A DNA stretch of 64,000 bases from Nageia nagi (lineage: Eukaryota; Pinophyta), in NCBI GenBank assembly GCA_050084985.1, contig JBITNC010000002.1:39742001-39806000 (forward strand), in the 5' to 3' direction. The notes under the pieces are model-generated. The model worked only from the letters and a program-made list of their open reading frames with translations, made no database searches and was not told the DNA's origin. Shown here piece by piece: positions 23,812 through 36,720 of this stretch (positions within the stretch are counted from its first letter, which is position 1; the number at the start of each line of letters is the position of its first letter). The position numbers and the translations under genes are program-made.

Positions 23812-24407
23812 CTATTACAGAAACGATGCTGTTACTTCTTTCATTCGATCACCAATTTTTTTTAATATTTCTGTTATAACCAAAATAATAATTTATTAGG
23901 ATTATTTAATATATTCAATTTAATTAATTATGATGAAATAGTATTGAATAAAAGATGACAATAATAAAAGATGTTCAATTGTCTTTAACATATCAAATCT
24001 AAATTTTAAATGACTTACATACCTGTGTTCTTACTTGTAATCACATATCAAATGTCGGATTCATCCGAGATAGGATAACAATGAACTAATTCTGAAAGTG
24101 GAACCTTCAAATATGTCATGAATTGGGAGGCGCTACTAACTTACTTCCACATAAGAACCCCTAATCATTTGTGGTCATTGAGATTCTATTAGTGTAGAAT
24201 ATTGTGTAAATACAATTTGAGAAATACTCTTCATGTTCACCTTCTTAGGTGACCTTTGAGATACATTGTAACTCCTCATATTCTACAAGAAATGACTCTT
24301 TAAATTTTAGCACACTCAAAGCTATGAATTTAGTAAATATAGTAGGTATCTAATACTATACTAACTATACCATAATCTCTAAGGATTAGGTGCCTAACAT
24401 TCCCCCC

Positions 24408-24800
24408 TTAATCCAAAGAGGAGTTGGTAAATCCAAGCATTTTTTTGAACTTTTTGAACTTTTCTCTTCCAAGTGCCTTGTTGAAGATGTCTGCTGTTTG
24501 CTCATCTATGGGACAATGTTTCACTTGAATTGTCTTAACCTCTACATGATGTCGAATCAAATGATATTTTATGTTGATGTGCTTTGCTCGATCATGAAAC
24601 TTTGGATTATTGGCCAATTGAATTGCAAAAATATTATCAATCAAAAGTGGAGATGGATTCACTTATTTTTCCTACAAATCTTCCAGTATCTTCCAAAGCC
24701 ACACAATCTCCTTTGTTGCCTCTGCAGTAGCCACATACTCTGCCTTTGTAGTGGAATCTATCAGAACGGATTGCTTTTGTGATCTCTAAGAGATAGCTAT
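24408..24800 (-). pseudogene. Copia-1 RNase H
   Basis: The minus frame at 24408-24662 holds the C-terminal RNase H block of copia elements: a DN.FAIQLANNP segment, FHDRAKHI, then the ADIFNKALG region (usually ADIFTKPL). A further RNase H stretch reading toward 24,800 is broken by stops. In an active element it would remove the RNA strand during cDNA synthesis. It directly precedes the PPT and the 3' LTR. Confidence 0.7.
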
Positions 24801-25184
24801 CGATCCAAGACTCATGGCATATCTTGAAGTCAAAACTCTTTTTTCTTTATCACCATCAAAGTTTGAATCTATATATCCAATCAATTTGAAGTCTCCTACT
24901 TTGGAATACTTGAGCCCTAATTCCTATGTGCCTTTCAAATATCGAAGAACTCTTTTTGCTACATTCCAATGTCCTTCACATAATTTTTGCATAAACTGAG
25001 AGAGAATTCCAACCACAAATGAAATATTTGATCTAGTTGTGGTTAGATATATGAGAATCCCAAAAAGTTATCTATACTTCGTTGCATCCTCAAATGTATT
25101 CCCTTTAATAGATTTCAACTTTAAATTTTGTTCCATTGGAGTGGAAAAGGGATTATAATCTCTCATGCCAAATCTGTTCAACAA

Positions 25185-25991
25185 TTATTGAATGTACTTT
25201 CTTTGGAAAATGAAAATGTACTTTGGGTTTTCTATCACTTCAACACCCAAATAATAATAAAGATGTCCCACATCTATCATTTTAAGACCTCTCTTTAAAT
25301 CTTGTTTCATAAATGTAATGTAACTTTCATTATTCTCAATTATCAAAAGATTATCTACATACACCATAAGATATATAACCATTTTACCAACTTTTTTGAT
25401 AAATAAAGTTACATCATCCAAATTAAAGTGTTCAAAGTTTATCTTCAAGAGATGTTTAGTAAGCTTTTTGTACTAAGCACGAGGAGCTTATTTTAGGCCA
25501 TATAAGGACTTGATAAGCTTACAAACATTTTATTCCTAACCCTTCACTGTAAATCCTTTTGTTTGTCTTATGTACACATTTTCTTTCAAATCACCATTCA
25601 AGAAAGCAATCTTCACATCCATCTGATGAACTTTCCATCCATGCTAAGCTGACATTCCCAACAAAGAATGAATAGTAGCCCATTTTGCTATGGGAGAAAA
25701 GGTTTCATCATAATAAATACCTTCTTTCTATGCAAAACCCTTTGCTACAAGCCTCGCTTTGTGTTTCTCAAGTGAGCCATCTAATCTGTATTCATTCTTG
25801 TAGACCCACTTGCATCCAATAGGTTTGGTTCCATATGAAGGATCCACCAACTTCCATGTCCCATTCTTGATGAGAGCATTATACTCTTTCTTCATAGCAT
25901 CCTTCAAGACATCATGAGAAAAAGCTTCTTTAAAGGAAGTTAACTCATAATCAGTAGAGAAATTCAATTCACAATCAAACAAACATTCCAT
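25185..25991 (-). pseudogene. Copia-1 reverse transcriptase, broken, YVDN active site
   Basis: The minus-strand frames at 25728-25991 and 25185-25448 contain the start of the copia RT domain (KWVYKNEYRLDGS, KARLVAKGFA) and its palm end (YYYLGVEVI). The catalytic motif at 25350-25361 reads YVDN; the second Asp of YVDD, a metal ligand, is changed to Asn. Several stop codons interrupt the middle third. The protein cannot be made whole, and even a full-length form would lack a catalytic residue. Confidence 0.75.
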
Positions 25992-26499
25992 ATCCTCAAT
26001 ATCATCACCTCAATCTGAATCCTTTATTGCTCCATCTTCAATTATGTTTCTATAAGAACTCCTAGTTTCCATCTTTCCAACTTCATCAGTATGAACACGC
26101 TCAAGTGTTTTAGAAATCCACTTAGGAATCTTTTGCAATGTTTTTGGTTGCTCAACAAGCTAAGGAGGTTCTTCATCCTCATCAAGACTCAACCTATCAA
26201 ACCTTTCAATCACATCATCCAAAGGAACTTCTAGGATTGATGAAGAGGAAGGATCTTCTTGTGGTGGAGGAGGTGCTTGTATTGCTGGAATAGGTGCAAT
26301 TGTTGGATTAGGCACTTCTAAAATAGGCATAAGTGGTATAGATTCCAAGGATTGATCCAATATATGAATCCCCCTCAACATTTTGAATCTCATAATCATG
26401 TTTAGAGAAATGCTTTCCATGGGTAAACCTATCAAGGTGATTAACTTATCGCTCAATAGTCGGGTCACTCTTGAAATATTCTAGAAAAATGATGTCCAA

Positions 26500-27340
26500 T
26501 GCAAAGAGAAACTTTTTGTTTACCTCATCATAAGCTTATAACCCATGGTAGTATCTGAGTACCCCAAGAAAATACATTTTTGGCTCCTGGCACCAAGTTT
26601 GTTTCTTTATTCCTTAGGGAATAAGGCATACTAGGTGAAACCAAAAACCATGAAATGTCAAATTGAAGGAACATGGCCAAACCACATTTCATATGGAGTC
26701 TTATCATCAAGAGCATGAGATGGACATCTATTTCTAACATACACTGCATAAGCAACTATATCACCCCAAAACATCTTCACATTCTTGAAAAACAACATTG
26801 CTCATGTCATATTCAACAAAGTTCTATTCATTCTCTCAGCTACACCATTCTATTGCAGATTGTATGAAATAATTATTTGATGCTTGATTCCATGTTGACT
26901 AAGATAGTTCTTAAATTCAATTGAAGTGTATTCAACCCCATTATCAGAATGACATGTTTTAATATGAGCATTTGCTTCTTTCTCAATCATCACATGAAAT
27001 TATTTAAACTTTGCAAAATATTTAGATTTGTTCTTTAACAAATACACCCAACACATCCTAGAGTAATCATCTATGAGTGTCATGATATATTTACTTTCAA
27101 CAGCAGAAGGGACAGATAATGGACCACACAAATCGGAGTGTATAAGTTCTAATTTTCTACATGCTCTAAAATTTGATTCATGAAAAGGTTATTTGCTATG
27201 CTTTCCTAGGACACATACTTCATAAGGTTCTATGTTCCTAGGAATAGTAGGCAATCCCAAAAAACCCCTCTTTTTCAATAAACGAAGATCATCAAAATTG
27301 AGATGGCCAAATCTTGCATGCCATAAAAGACTAGATGAGA
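26500..27340 (-). pseudogene. Copia-1 integrase and GAG-pre-integrase remnant
   Basis: On the minus strand the usual order is visible: a pre-integrase block resembling WHARFGHLN (about 27,295-27,330), HSDLCGPL (about 27,118-27,140) with the first catalytic Asp, HSDNGVEY (about 26,925-26,955) with the second, and NGVAER (about 26,830-26,856) with the catalytic Glu. Stops and shifts break the frame. The linker between integrase and RT (26160-26468) is Pro- and Asp/Glu-rich, as is common in copia. Confidence 0.7.
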
Positions 27341-27699
27341 GAGTGCATTTTATTTATGGGTGAGGTAGGCATAATTTTATGATTTGGTAGAACTTCCATG
27401 CATCTTCAATAGCTTCTCATCCTCCCCACTAGTCATCACCACTTTGTTGTCAGAAGACCTCCTTATCTCCATGATGCCATCAAACATATGAATAGAGTGT
27501 TCTTGTTATCGAAGGAGCATAAGAGATAGAAAGTTCCTTCATAATTAAGGAAGATAGAGCACATTTCAAAGAACCATATCTGGAAGGCCTGGTAATTTAA
27601 GTCTCATAGTACCAATACCCAAAGGTTTGATACAGGATTTATCAGCAAAATATATTGCACCATCAATGTTTGTATTCGTCTCTTTAAAGAATTCTCTTT

Positions 27700-28698
27700 G
27701 AAAGGTCATGTGACATGTAGCACCAGTATCAAGCAATCATACATCCTCCCAAGATGCAAATGAAGTATTACATAAGTTTGCAATGGTATTGTTATAACAT
27801 GCAGTAACATAATGAGCAAAATTAGAGTTCTTACTCTTATCTTGCTCTCATTTTTCATTCCTTTCTTTGATCTTATCCCATGGAGTGCTCTAGGTGTTAG
27901 CTTCATGGCATCATCTATCGTATCTTTTACAATGGAGATTATTCCTCTCATCAAGATCACCTTGATTAGATCTACCCCCCTTGCCTCTATAATTCCTTCT
28001 ACCATGACCACGATTGCTGCTTTCACCTTGAGAAGAATCATGAACAACATTCATTCCCCTTTGAGTAATGGATAATGTGTTTGAAGTAGAATCACTAGAT
28101 TTCTTACCAAAATCCTTCTCATGTTCTACAATCTTATCTACCAAAGTGTCAAATGTGAGAGACTTTAGGTTACCACTAGCTTGCAAAGATTCAAGATAAT
28201 TTGAATAGGTGGGATACAATGCCTTAATCAAAGCTACAAGAGCAATATCAATCTTCACACCAGTAGAGTTAATGTCATGCATTATTGCTCTAATTTTTAA
28301 AATTAATGCTAGAGGATCATCATACTTTAACTCTAGGTTAAAAAGTTTCAACTAAAGTTGGATCAATTCTAATTTGGAATGATAGTCACTTTTAGTTTTT
28401 TTAATGCATTCCAAACATCATCAATAGAGCTAATGTGGTGGTTAACCTCCTCACTAACCAAAGAAGCAATCAAAGCATATACCTTATTATTTTTCATGTT
28501 CCAAATCGCAAGCTCCTTAGCATTAGTTGGTTTGATAGGTTGTTTATCACCATCATAAATGTCAACCCAAAAATCATTGAAAATTAAAGTATGCTTTATT
28601 TTTCTAGACCACTCCAACCAATTTTCTTTCCTAGTTAAAACAACACTAATAATACTCATAAGAGAATGCATTTTTGAAATAGAAACTTCAAGCTTCAT
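27700..28698 (-). pseudogene. Copia-1 gag and protease remnant
   Basis: Gag starts at 28698 with MKLEVSISKM and holds a UBN2-like core in two frames (28369-28698, 28351-27911), including WLEWSRKIKHTL and WNMKNNKVYALI. The expected zinc knuckle at about 27,900-27,950 is decayed: the second Cys is Tyr and the last position is a stop. The aspartic protease signature DTGATCHM lies at 27707-27730 on the minus strand. The frames are not continuous. Confidence 0.7.
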
Positions 28699-28843
28699 TT
28701 AATTACCTTTTTTAAATTTTACAATACCAAAAGAATTTTACACACTTTATCGATAATAATAATGTCCACACTAAATGAATATTCTTTTTACTCACACCAC
28801 ATAAAAAATTGCAAAAAGAATAGAAGATCTCAAAAGAGATTCA

Positions 28844-29155
28844 TTACATCACATGTTTCCTCTTATGAGGAGGATTCCTTCTAGGAGGCATGCTTTGAGG
28901 AGATGGAAAGGTAGAAGTAGAGGTAGCATTGAATAGCTCAACAACAGCATCTTTATCTTCATTATCTTCAACATTGACCAAATAACCTATTTTCAAGTTT
29001 GATTTTATTTTTTCAACTTCACAGGTAACATAATACTCCAAGGTGTAGAATCCCTCAGTTATGCCAAACTCACCAAAATTTAAATCAAATGTTAAACTAT
29101 CTTTTCCAATATATTGTTTAATTGCTCTCCAAAAATAGCATCCATCCAATAACAT
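28844..29155 (-). CDS. unidentified 103-aa frame in the Copia-1 leader
   Basis: An ATG-started minus-strand frame lies between the 5' LTR and gag, where copia leaders are normally non-coding. It begins MLLDGCYFWRAIKQYIGKDS, has an acidic stretch (VEDNEDKDAVVELF), then a Ser/Thr/Pro-rich piece and a basic tail (RRNPPHKRKHVM). I recognise no domain. It may be a captured host fragment, an accessory frame of this copia lineage or a chance open frame. The flanking DNA (29,170-30,050) holds only low-complexity frames with short repeats near 29,440-29,520. Confidence 0.35.
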   Translation of the reverse strand: MLLDGCYFWRAIKQYIGKDSLTFDLNFGEFGITEGFYTLEYYVTCEVEKIKSNLKIGYLVNVEDNEDKDAVVELFNATSTSTFPSPQSMPPRRNPPHKRKHVM

Positions 29156-31029
29156 AACTAAAAAAATACTCTAAATTTTGCATTCAACCAAAAATTCTCA
29201 CTGATAAAGGAGCTCATTACACTAAGTTATGGCTAAAAAGGTCTTCAAAAATAAAAAATATCCAAATTTGAATTAAATGCTAACTATGTAATCTAAATTA
29301 CTGATTATGCATCTAGTTTGTTGATTATGTTTAAAAAAGGTGATTAAGCCATCTGAATCTATTGATTATCTTAGGCAGAGTGTTGGTGGGGAGTCATTTG
29401 GTAGGAAGATGTCCATGTGGAGTGGGCTTTGGAGCATGCACAAAGAGAAAACAATGGATGTGTAGGAAGGGAAAATGGTTGGGTGCGTAGAAAGAGAAAA
29501 TGGTTGGGTGCAGTAAGAGGCTGGATAGGTGGGCATGCAAAGAGTTTGAAGAGGCATACGAGAATGGTAGGTGATGTTGAACGTTGGGAGGTGAGCATGG
29601 AAAGTCTTTGGAGGGTGCATGAGCAGAGTGAGAGAAACCAATAGTGTATTTTCATTGGGAGAATTGCTACTATTCATTGGGAGAGTGCTATTATTCATTA
29701 AGAGAAGTGCTAAAATATGTTCTTTGATAGACAATATCTATAATGCTACCATTTTTCATAAACCATCAAATTTTCCAAACAAAAAATTCACTAAAAGAAA
29801 TGGACATAAAACACTTACACAATTGAAACTTCAAATTGAGATATCTTCACCCAAACTACTCCAAATCACCTTATTTAACAACCAATCTTGCTCTACACAA
29901 AAATGGGTATATAAATATGTGCTCATATCTAGATTTTGGTGCTTATTTTTGAAGAAGAAAAATAGAAGCAAAATTTTTTGGATGGATTTTAGCAATGTTT
30001 TTTTATCACTTTCATGGAGTTAGAGAAAGCAAAAACTCAAGGCTTTGGTACTAAAGACTCTTCATGTTCACCTTCTTGGGTGACCTTTGAGATACATTGT
30101 AACTCCTCATATTCTACAAGAAATGACTCTCTAAATTCTAGCACACTCAAAGCTATGAATTTACTAAATATAGTAACTATCTAATACTATACTAACTATA
30201 TCATAATCCCTAAGTATTAGGTGTATAACAATTCCTTCTCAAGGATTAGGTTCTGAACATCAATATAGCAAAATAGTGGCTTAGGAATGCGATCAAGCTT
30301 TGAGTATAACAAAATCTAGATATGATAGGTGCCATTAAGAAATATCGATCAATAATAATACAAGTATATTACCACCTATCAAGGATTCCAAATCATGTTA
30401 TGATTTCTCATGCATAATCCTTCCATCTTTATAGATAACAGGTCTAGTGCCAAGGCTCCTCCTTTGATTTATGGTGATGCATATCGAACTGTTATGATAA
30501 AATATAAAGATATATAAGTGTGCACAATGATAAGAGCATTTATTTGATTAAATAAATAAATTATTTTAAATACCTAAAAGTGTATTTTAATTAAATTAAA
30601 ATTCCTTTTTAGGTGTTAATAGATGCCCCACTTGGAATATGTTTTGATGCTTTTGAGATAAAAGATACTCAAAGCATAAATTCAAAATATAACAAGATAA
30701 GTAAGAAAATACTCCCTAAAAAATTTCTTCATGAAGACATCTTTGGATACCCCATTTTTCACCAATTTTATGCCCCCCCTTTGGCTTAGGTGATAGAATT
30801 ATCATCATAAGAGCAATCCAAAGCAAAGATAAATGAACATGTAATCCATTTAAATAAGAAATATTTTCCATAAAATATCATATGATATAAATATCACAAC
30901 AGAAGAAGATACAAAACCTATCCTTAGTGGCTTACCCACCAAGATGATATGAAGATAGTGCCTCACCATGAGGGATGAGGGCTTTGTACCTCACCATAAA
31001 GGATGAGGGGTTTTATCTTATATAAGACT

Positions 31030-31745
31030 TGTTAGCTAAAAAATGATCTTAGCATATATCCATAAAGATATCCTAAAACATAGCACTTCACAAATCTTAT
31101 TAGCTTTTAAAAGATTTTGGCATACCTTTATAACAAAGATATTCTAAAGCATAACATTATACAAATATTATTAGTTTTTTAAAGATTTTAGCATACCTTT
31201 ATAACAAAGATATCCTAAAGCATAGCATTATGCAAATATTATTAGTTTTTTAAATATTTTGGCACACCTTCATTAAAAATATATCCTAAAGTATAGAAAA
31301 TAGGAAATCAAACTTGTCCTTGGTGGCTCACCCACCAAGAGTATGAGAATAGATAATCAATTTATTGATCAACTTGGTTTACCAAGCCATCATGATGTCA
31401 TGGATTTTGTTAAGAATGGCCCTTCCTTACAAAGGTGCTAAATTATAAGAGTGCTTGACATGGCTTTCAAAGCCACAATGTTTCCATGGATTTTTGATAA
31501 GAATGGCTCTTCCTTACAAAGGTGCCAAATGATAAGAGTGATTGAATTGGTTTTTTAATCCATCATGTTTCTATGGATTTCTAATAAGAATGATCCTCCC
31601 TTACAAAGGTTTCAAGTGTTAAGAATGCCCCTCCCTTATAGAGGAATAAATGATAAGAATGTGACCAACTTGGACCTCTAAGCCACCATGTTTTTATGGC
31701 TTTTGATAAGGTTCCCTCCCTTACAGAGAGATTAATGATAAGAGC
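31030..31745. repeat. subterminal tandem repeats of the large element (right unit)
   Basis: The about 72-bp array (31,030-31,310) and the about 86-bp array (31,390-31,745) correspond to 10,459-10,740 and 10,805-11,160 in the left unit. Copy numbers look equal, so they were present before the segmental duplication. Confidence 0.6.
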
Positions 31746-32546
31746 CATAATAACATGATATGATAAGTATAATATGTAAATTATGAAATGATAATCATGA
31801 TAAGATATAACAACCATATATGTAATAAGCATCATGTTATAACTAGAATAATAATTAGGGTTATTTACAACATATTCAATTTAACCAATTAACCATAAAA
31901 TAACAATGAATGATGACATGAAAGATGAAAATTATCTAATTGAACTTGGCCTATCAAATTGGATTTATGAAAGATACAAACCTATAATTTTTTTATCATG
32001 AAGAACAAAGGCAATATTTGATAAAAAAAAAATGAATGATGAGCTTTCCCAAAGAATAAAGCAACCAATCTAATCTCAACTTAGTGTAGATGCTAGCATC
32101 CCAATAGCACTATTTGGTTACCTTTCTATATTACTTTTACCTTTCAGTCAATGTCATCATCACACCTTGGATGCTCAAAATATCATACATAAATGGATAG
32201 AAAAGATCACAAAAATATAGAGTTCAATGTATAATAAAATCCAAATACGATAGGTGGCATTAAGAAATACTGGTTAAGTATGAAATATGTAATTTCCACC
32301 TATCAAAGATTTAGGATCATGTCATAATTTCTTATGCATAACCCCTCTACCTTTATAGGTAATAGGTCTATTACTAAGACTCCTCCTTAGGCTTATTATG
32401 ATCTCAGGCTGACCTATTATCATAAAACATAAAGGTAGATGAGAGTACACAATGATAAGAACATTTATTTAATAGAACAAATAAATCATTTTGAATAACT
32501 AAAAGGGTATTTTAATTAAATTATAATTCCTTTGTAGGTGTTAGCA

Positions 32547-35160
32547 CATTATTTAATAACTATGATAAGTAATGTATGATAAGCATTATATAATATGATA
32601 AGTGAATTTGAAAACATGATAAGCATGATATGAACATTTATTTGATAAAGCATGATATGTAAAGCATTGTACTTCAAAAAAGATAAGTTTTATATGATAA
32701 TCATGATACGTAACTTTTATGATAAGAAACCCAATTAAGTAAATGAATCACCTTTTTCACATACTTATCATTACAAAAAGCATATTTTATGAAAATGATT
32801 GATTTTTATCTTTGTAGTGTAGTGACATTGTTTGGAACATAACGACATCACTAGGATCATTTGTAATTTTTTTGGAAAGTTAGTTATAAGAAACAAAACA
32901 TGCATGCATGATGTAAAAAATTATCAAACATAGAATCATTTTAAATGTATCAATTATCATAATAAAATCTAAACATCTTATATATTAACATGAGCATAAT
33001 ATCTTGAAGCATAAGCCAATGTTAACATATCAAACATGTTTCCCCCACTTAAGAGGACTTACCTCAAGGCAATAACATGCTCCACCTTTTAGAGAGCCCT
33101 TTATAAGAGTGCCCCTCTCTTATAGAGAGACCGATGATAAGACTAATATGATAAAAATTATAAAAAAAATATGATATGATAAACATGATATAAGAAATAT
33201 GATATGAAAAGAATTATATGATCAATATTATATGATAAAAAATAAATGATAAGGCATGATATCATTTCACTATCAAATCATGAAGCAAAAATCGTCCAAC
33301 AATATCATTAAGGCTAGAACATAATTAAATATGAAGAGCAAAAGATAAGGATTTAACCTTATTGGCTTGACTTATTTTAAGTCCCCAAGTACAAAGGAAT
33401 TTCTAAAATATTAGAGTAACTAACCTCTTTTTGGATTGAATTTGCTAATACAAAACTAAGCCAAAAACTAAATATCATATTTCATTGTGTACTGAGCTAT
33501 GTTGCATGGTAATTTCAACAAAAACTACCCAAAAATGAACATTTTTCTATTTTTAAGACTAACAATATGAAATATAATCTGATTATATGAAATTTTGCCT
33601 AACTTCGAACATTGGTGCCTAGAGTTTTTCATAAAAGTTCCTAAGAAGCTTTCCCCTTACCTTAGGCAAAGTATTATATATTTAAATCTCATTAAAAATA
33701 TAAATTACTAATTAAATTACACACTCAAATGATATCATATAAATTTTAAATATATGATATTGAATCTAATTAACACAAATTAGTACTAATCATGCCCCCA
33801 ATCCGAACTAAAAATTACAAAAACTTACCAACTAATTGCCCCTAGCTTACCTATGAAGGTAACATTCAAATATATCATATTCATTCATCTTAAAAACATA
33901 AAAATCATTAAATATAAAACTTATCACATCCTTAAGTTTATCAAAATCATAACATCCTCAATTTATCACATATGAAAACTCATGTCATGGCTAATTCAAT
34001 ACAACTTACAGATTGACAACTTTCTTCATTAACAATAAAATTTGAAATTATGTCCATTTTCATGATTTATTCTAAAATAAATCAAATTAACTTAAACATT
34101 TTATGTATAAGGTTGAAACATTTATTCATACCTTATTCTCAATTGACTTGAAGGTTTGGGAGCAACATTTTCACTTTTACAACTTTTTGATAACTTATTC
34201 AAGAATTTTTAGCTCATCCTAAGAATAACTCCAAGTTCTTTGAAATCATGAAATACAATAAACAAAACATATTCATATACCTAAAACATGCTAAAACTCA
34301 AAGTTTCAACCTTTGATTCACTCTTTTCTATATTGTGATCTTCTTTGTTCATGATAAGCAATCTATATAAACCTGAAATTATCAAAAAAGACTGCCAACA
34401 TCCAACAAGCATAACTTTTATTATACATATCAAATTAAGCTCATTATTTTTTGAATAATCAAGTTAGAATCATAAATTTTAATAAAAATAATCTTAACTA
34501 ATCACATTCTAAGAAAAATTAACTAATTTAGGGGTGAAAATAGACCTATTTTACATTTGCTAAACTTGAAACTTAAAATGACCATAGCTTTTGATTTGGG
34601 AGGAACTTTCAACTGATGTTTTTTTTTATTTGCATATTTTTTCAAGATATATCTATTCTAATCATTAAAATTTCTAGCATAACTATTTAGAATGTAGTGT
34701 TAGTGCTCAAAATGTAGTGGCAACATTGCATTTCCTACCCCCATGAAGCGATAATTTTTTCCTACAAGCATGTTTTTTGGTCTTTCTATAAAAAAAGTAT
34801 TTTATTTTTTATAAAAATCTTATTTTATACTGTTTCAAACTTCTAATAACTTTTTGAAAAATATTAGAATTTTTTTTTTTAATTTTATGCAAAAATAAGC
34901 AATTTACAATAACTGATAAAAATGCATAAGTAAATAACTTCAAATAATGACGATGCAATATCTGCAAAAAATTGAACTATGTATCTTGACTTCTTTAGAG
35001 GCTTGTAAGAAAAGGACTATTTATGATACTAAATTTAGAGTCCCTAATATCAAAGGACTATCATAGAACAAAATAATGCATAACAACATGAAATGAAATT
35101 AATGCAACTAGCATGATTATGCACCTAACAATGCAACTGGAATGCCAAAATTCAATCCTA
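32547..35160. other. AT-rich non-coding interior (right unit)
   Basis: This tract matches 11,964-14,580. It holds no enzyme domain or long open frame. Confidence 0.45.
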
Positions 35161-35264
35161 CCCTACATGAAATACAAAGAATGCATGATCAACTATCCAT
35201 TTTGATATTGACATTTCTTTTTTGGAATCTATTTCTTAACAACATTTTCCTTATTTTCATTAAT

Positions 35265-35733
35265 TTACACATATCCTATCATACCTCCTTTTATTATATT
35301 TTCATTTTGATTTTTTTCTTTTAAGCATTCAAATGGTCCAAATTTCTCCTTTTTAAATGTTTTCATTATTTGTTTAAATTTATCAACGATTTTATGTTGT
35401 TGTTTCTTATTAATGATGTTGAATAATTTTTCATCATTATATAATACCATTCTCTTATTCAAATATTAAATCCTTCATCATACGAATTTTTTTTATCAAA
35501 AACTCTTACTAAAGGTATTCTACCTTGTCTTCTATTTTCTCTATATTTTCTTGACAAAATGGACCAATTTTTCTTTTCTACATTTTTTAATAAACTTACC
35601 ATATTCAACAAGAACATTGTACTTTTCAAATTTTTACATCTCCTTAAACTTGTCATTATATATTATATCATGATCTAATATATTTATAGTAATCATTCAT
35701 TCAACATTTGATAATTCACTTTGGTTTTGTAAG

Positions 35734-35764
<31 letters not shown>

Positions 35765-36469
35765 CCACATAACAATATTATCATTAATTTCCTTGATATT
35801 AACTAGGTCAATTTCATTGTAATCATCATCATAATCATAATAATCATCATCATAATCATAATAATCATCAAAATTACTATAAACCTCTTCATCTAATTCA
35901 AATTTCTTATTTTCATCTTCATAATTAAATAAGACTTGGGAATAGTTACTTACCTGGATATTTGATCTCCAAACCTATGAGTTAAGAATTAAATGTTCTT
36001 CCTGATTATCCTTTGAAATTGTAATGTTATTACATTATGGAGTGACATCGCTTAGAGTATCATCGATCTCTATGGGGTTATGGCTCTCAATTGGACTATG
36101 TCTCTTATCTCTTTCAAAAATTTTATTAACTTCTTCCTGCACTTGGGTTAGATCTTGCACTTTGTATATAACATTATCATTATTACTAGTAATATTTAGG
36201 ACATCATCACTTATGGAACTATCATTAGAATTAGCTTTAGCACTTGTGTTGTCTAAGGAAGAATTAATTTCATCATGAGATATCTCTATATGTTCATGTT
36301 TCTTATCTACCTTTGAAGTTTCATTATTTTGTATTCTAAATGCATCTAATATTACATTATATCCATCTTGAAGTAATTCAAGCATTAGAGCACTAGGAAT
36401 GCACATACAAGCCATTATAATTTGAAAATTGGAAACCTCAAAAAATTTCAATGAAAATGCATAGAACAT
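35265..36469 (-). pseudogene. gag-like region of the large element
   Basis: The longest frame, 36035-36469 from an ATG (144 residues; the frame stays open without an ATG to 36523), lies just inside the 5' LTR and PBS, the gag position. It contains NSSLDNTSAKANSNDSSISD and ends in a Glu/Asp-rich segment (EIDDTLSDVTP). Downstream frames (35459-35656 and 35265-35462) carry a Lys-rich module ending KEKFGPFECLK and a weaker relative. Asp/Tyr-rich repeats are encoded by the (CAT/AAT)n tract at 35,823-35,875. No known Gag domain, zinc knuckle or enzyme is seen. The frames are separated by stops and shifts. Confidence 0.4.
35738..35764. repeat. (AT)n microsatellite
   Basis: About 13 AT dinucleotides. 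The left-unit equivalent (about 15,149) has only a few, so it expanded or contracted after the duplication. Confidence 0.9.
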
Positions 36470-36720
36470 ACCTAAATGACTCTCAAAACGTTGTCCACTA
36501 TGATAACTTATGATTTTGATCAAAATTTTACAATGCTATATTTTACCAAATTGAACAAAATGACCTTCAAAATTTAGGATTTTCTTCAAAAATGAAATTC
36601 ACTAAAAATAAATCTACTTTAAATCCAACAATTTTTGAGCAACAAAAATTTCGTAAATAAAAACTAGGGTTTTCAATAAAAGACTCCATAGAAAAAATGC
36701 AATGTGTCGAAAGAAATTCA

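Larger units (their letters stand above)
9310..23855. repeat. segmental tandem duplication, left unit
   Basis: This 14.5-kb unit is colinear with 23,856-54,939 once two copia insertions are removed from the right unit. Shared landmarks in order are LTR A, subterminal repeats, solo LTR B, gag-like region, LTR C, copia LTR remnant, the conserved open-frame tract near 17,290, the SINE-like block, the 115-bp minisatellite and ACS exon 4. The left edge lies in an A/T run 15 bp before LTR A. The right edge, at 23,855, lies inside ACS intron 3, after gatcaccaa. ACS exon 4 differs between units by about 25 substitutions in 850 bp by my count. Confidence 0.85.
24187..30230 (-). mobile_element. Copia-1: degraded Ty1/copia element inserted in LTR A
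   Basis: A 6-kb minus-strand copia element splits LTR A of the right unit; the left unit has the uninterrupted site at about 9,640. The left (3') LTR is 24187-24399, followed by a C-rich PPT complement ttccccccttaa. The right (5') LTR, about 30055-30230, lacks roughly the first 44 bp of its partner. The flanks are attc and attcc, an imperfect target duplication. Domains in sense order are gag, protease (DTGATCHM), integrase, RT, RNase H. Many stops, and YVDN in place of YVDD, show it is inactive. Confidence 0.85.

Noticed and set aside
29366-29734. Overlapping frames of 122, 94 and 75 codons on both strands
   Set aside because: They come from short GGTTGGGTG-like repeats in the Copia-1 leader and have low-complexity Pro/Ser/His-rich translations.
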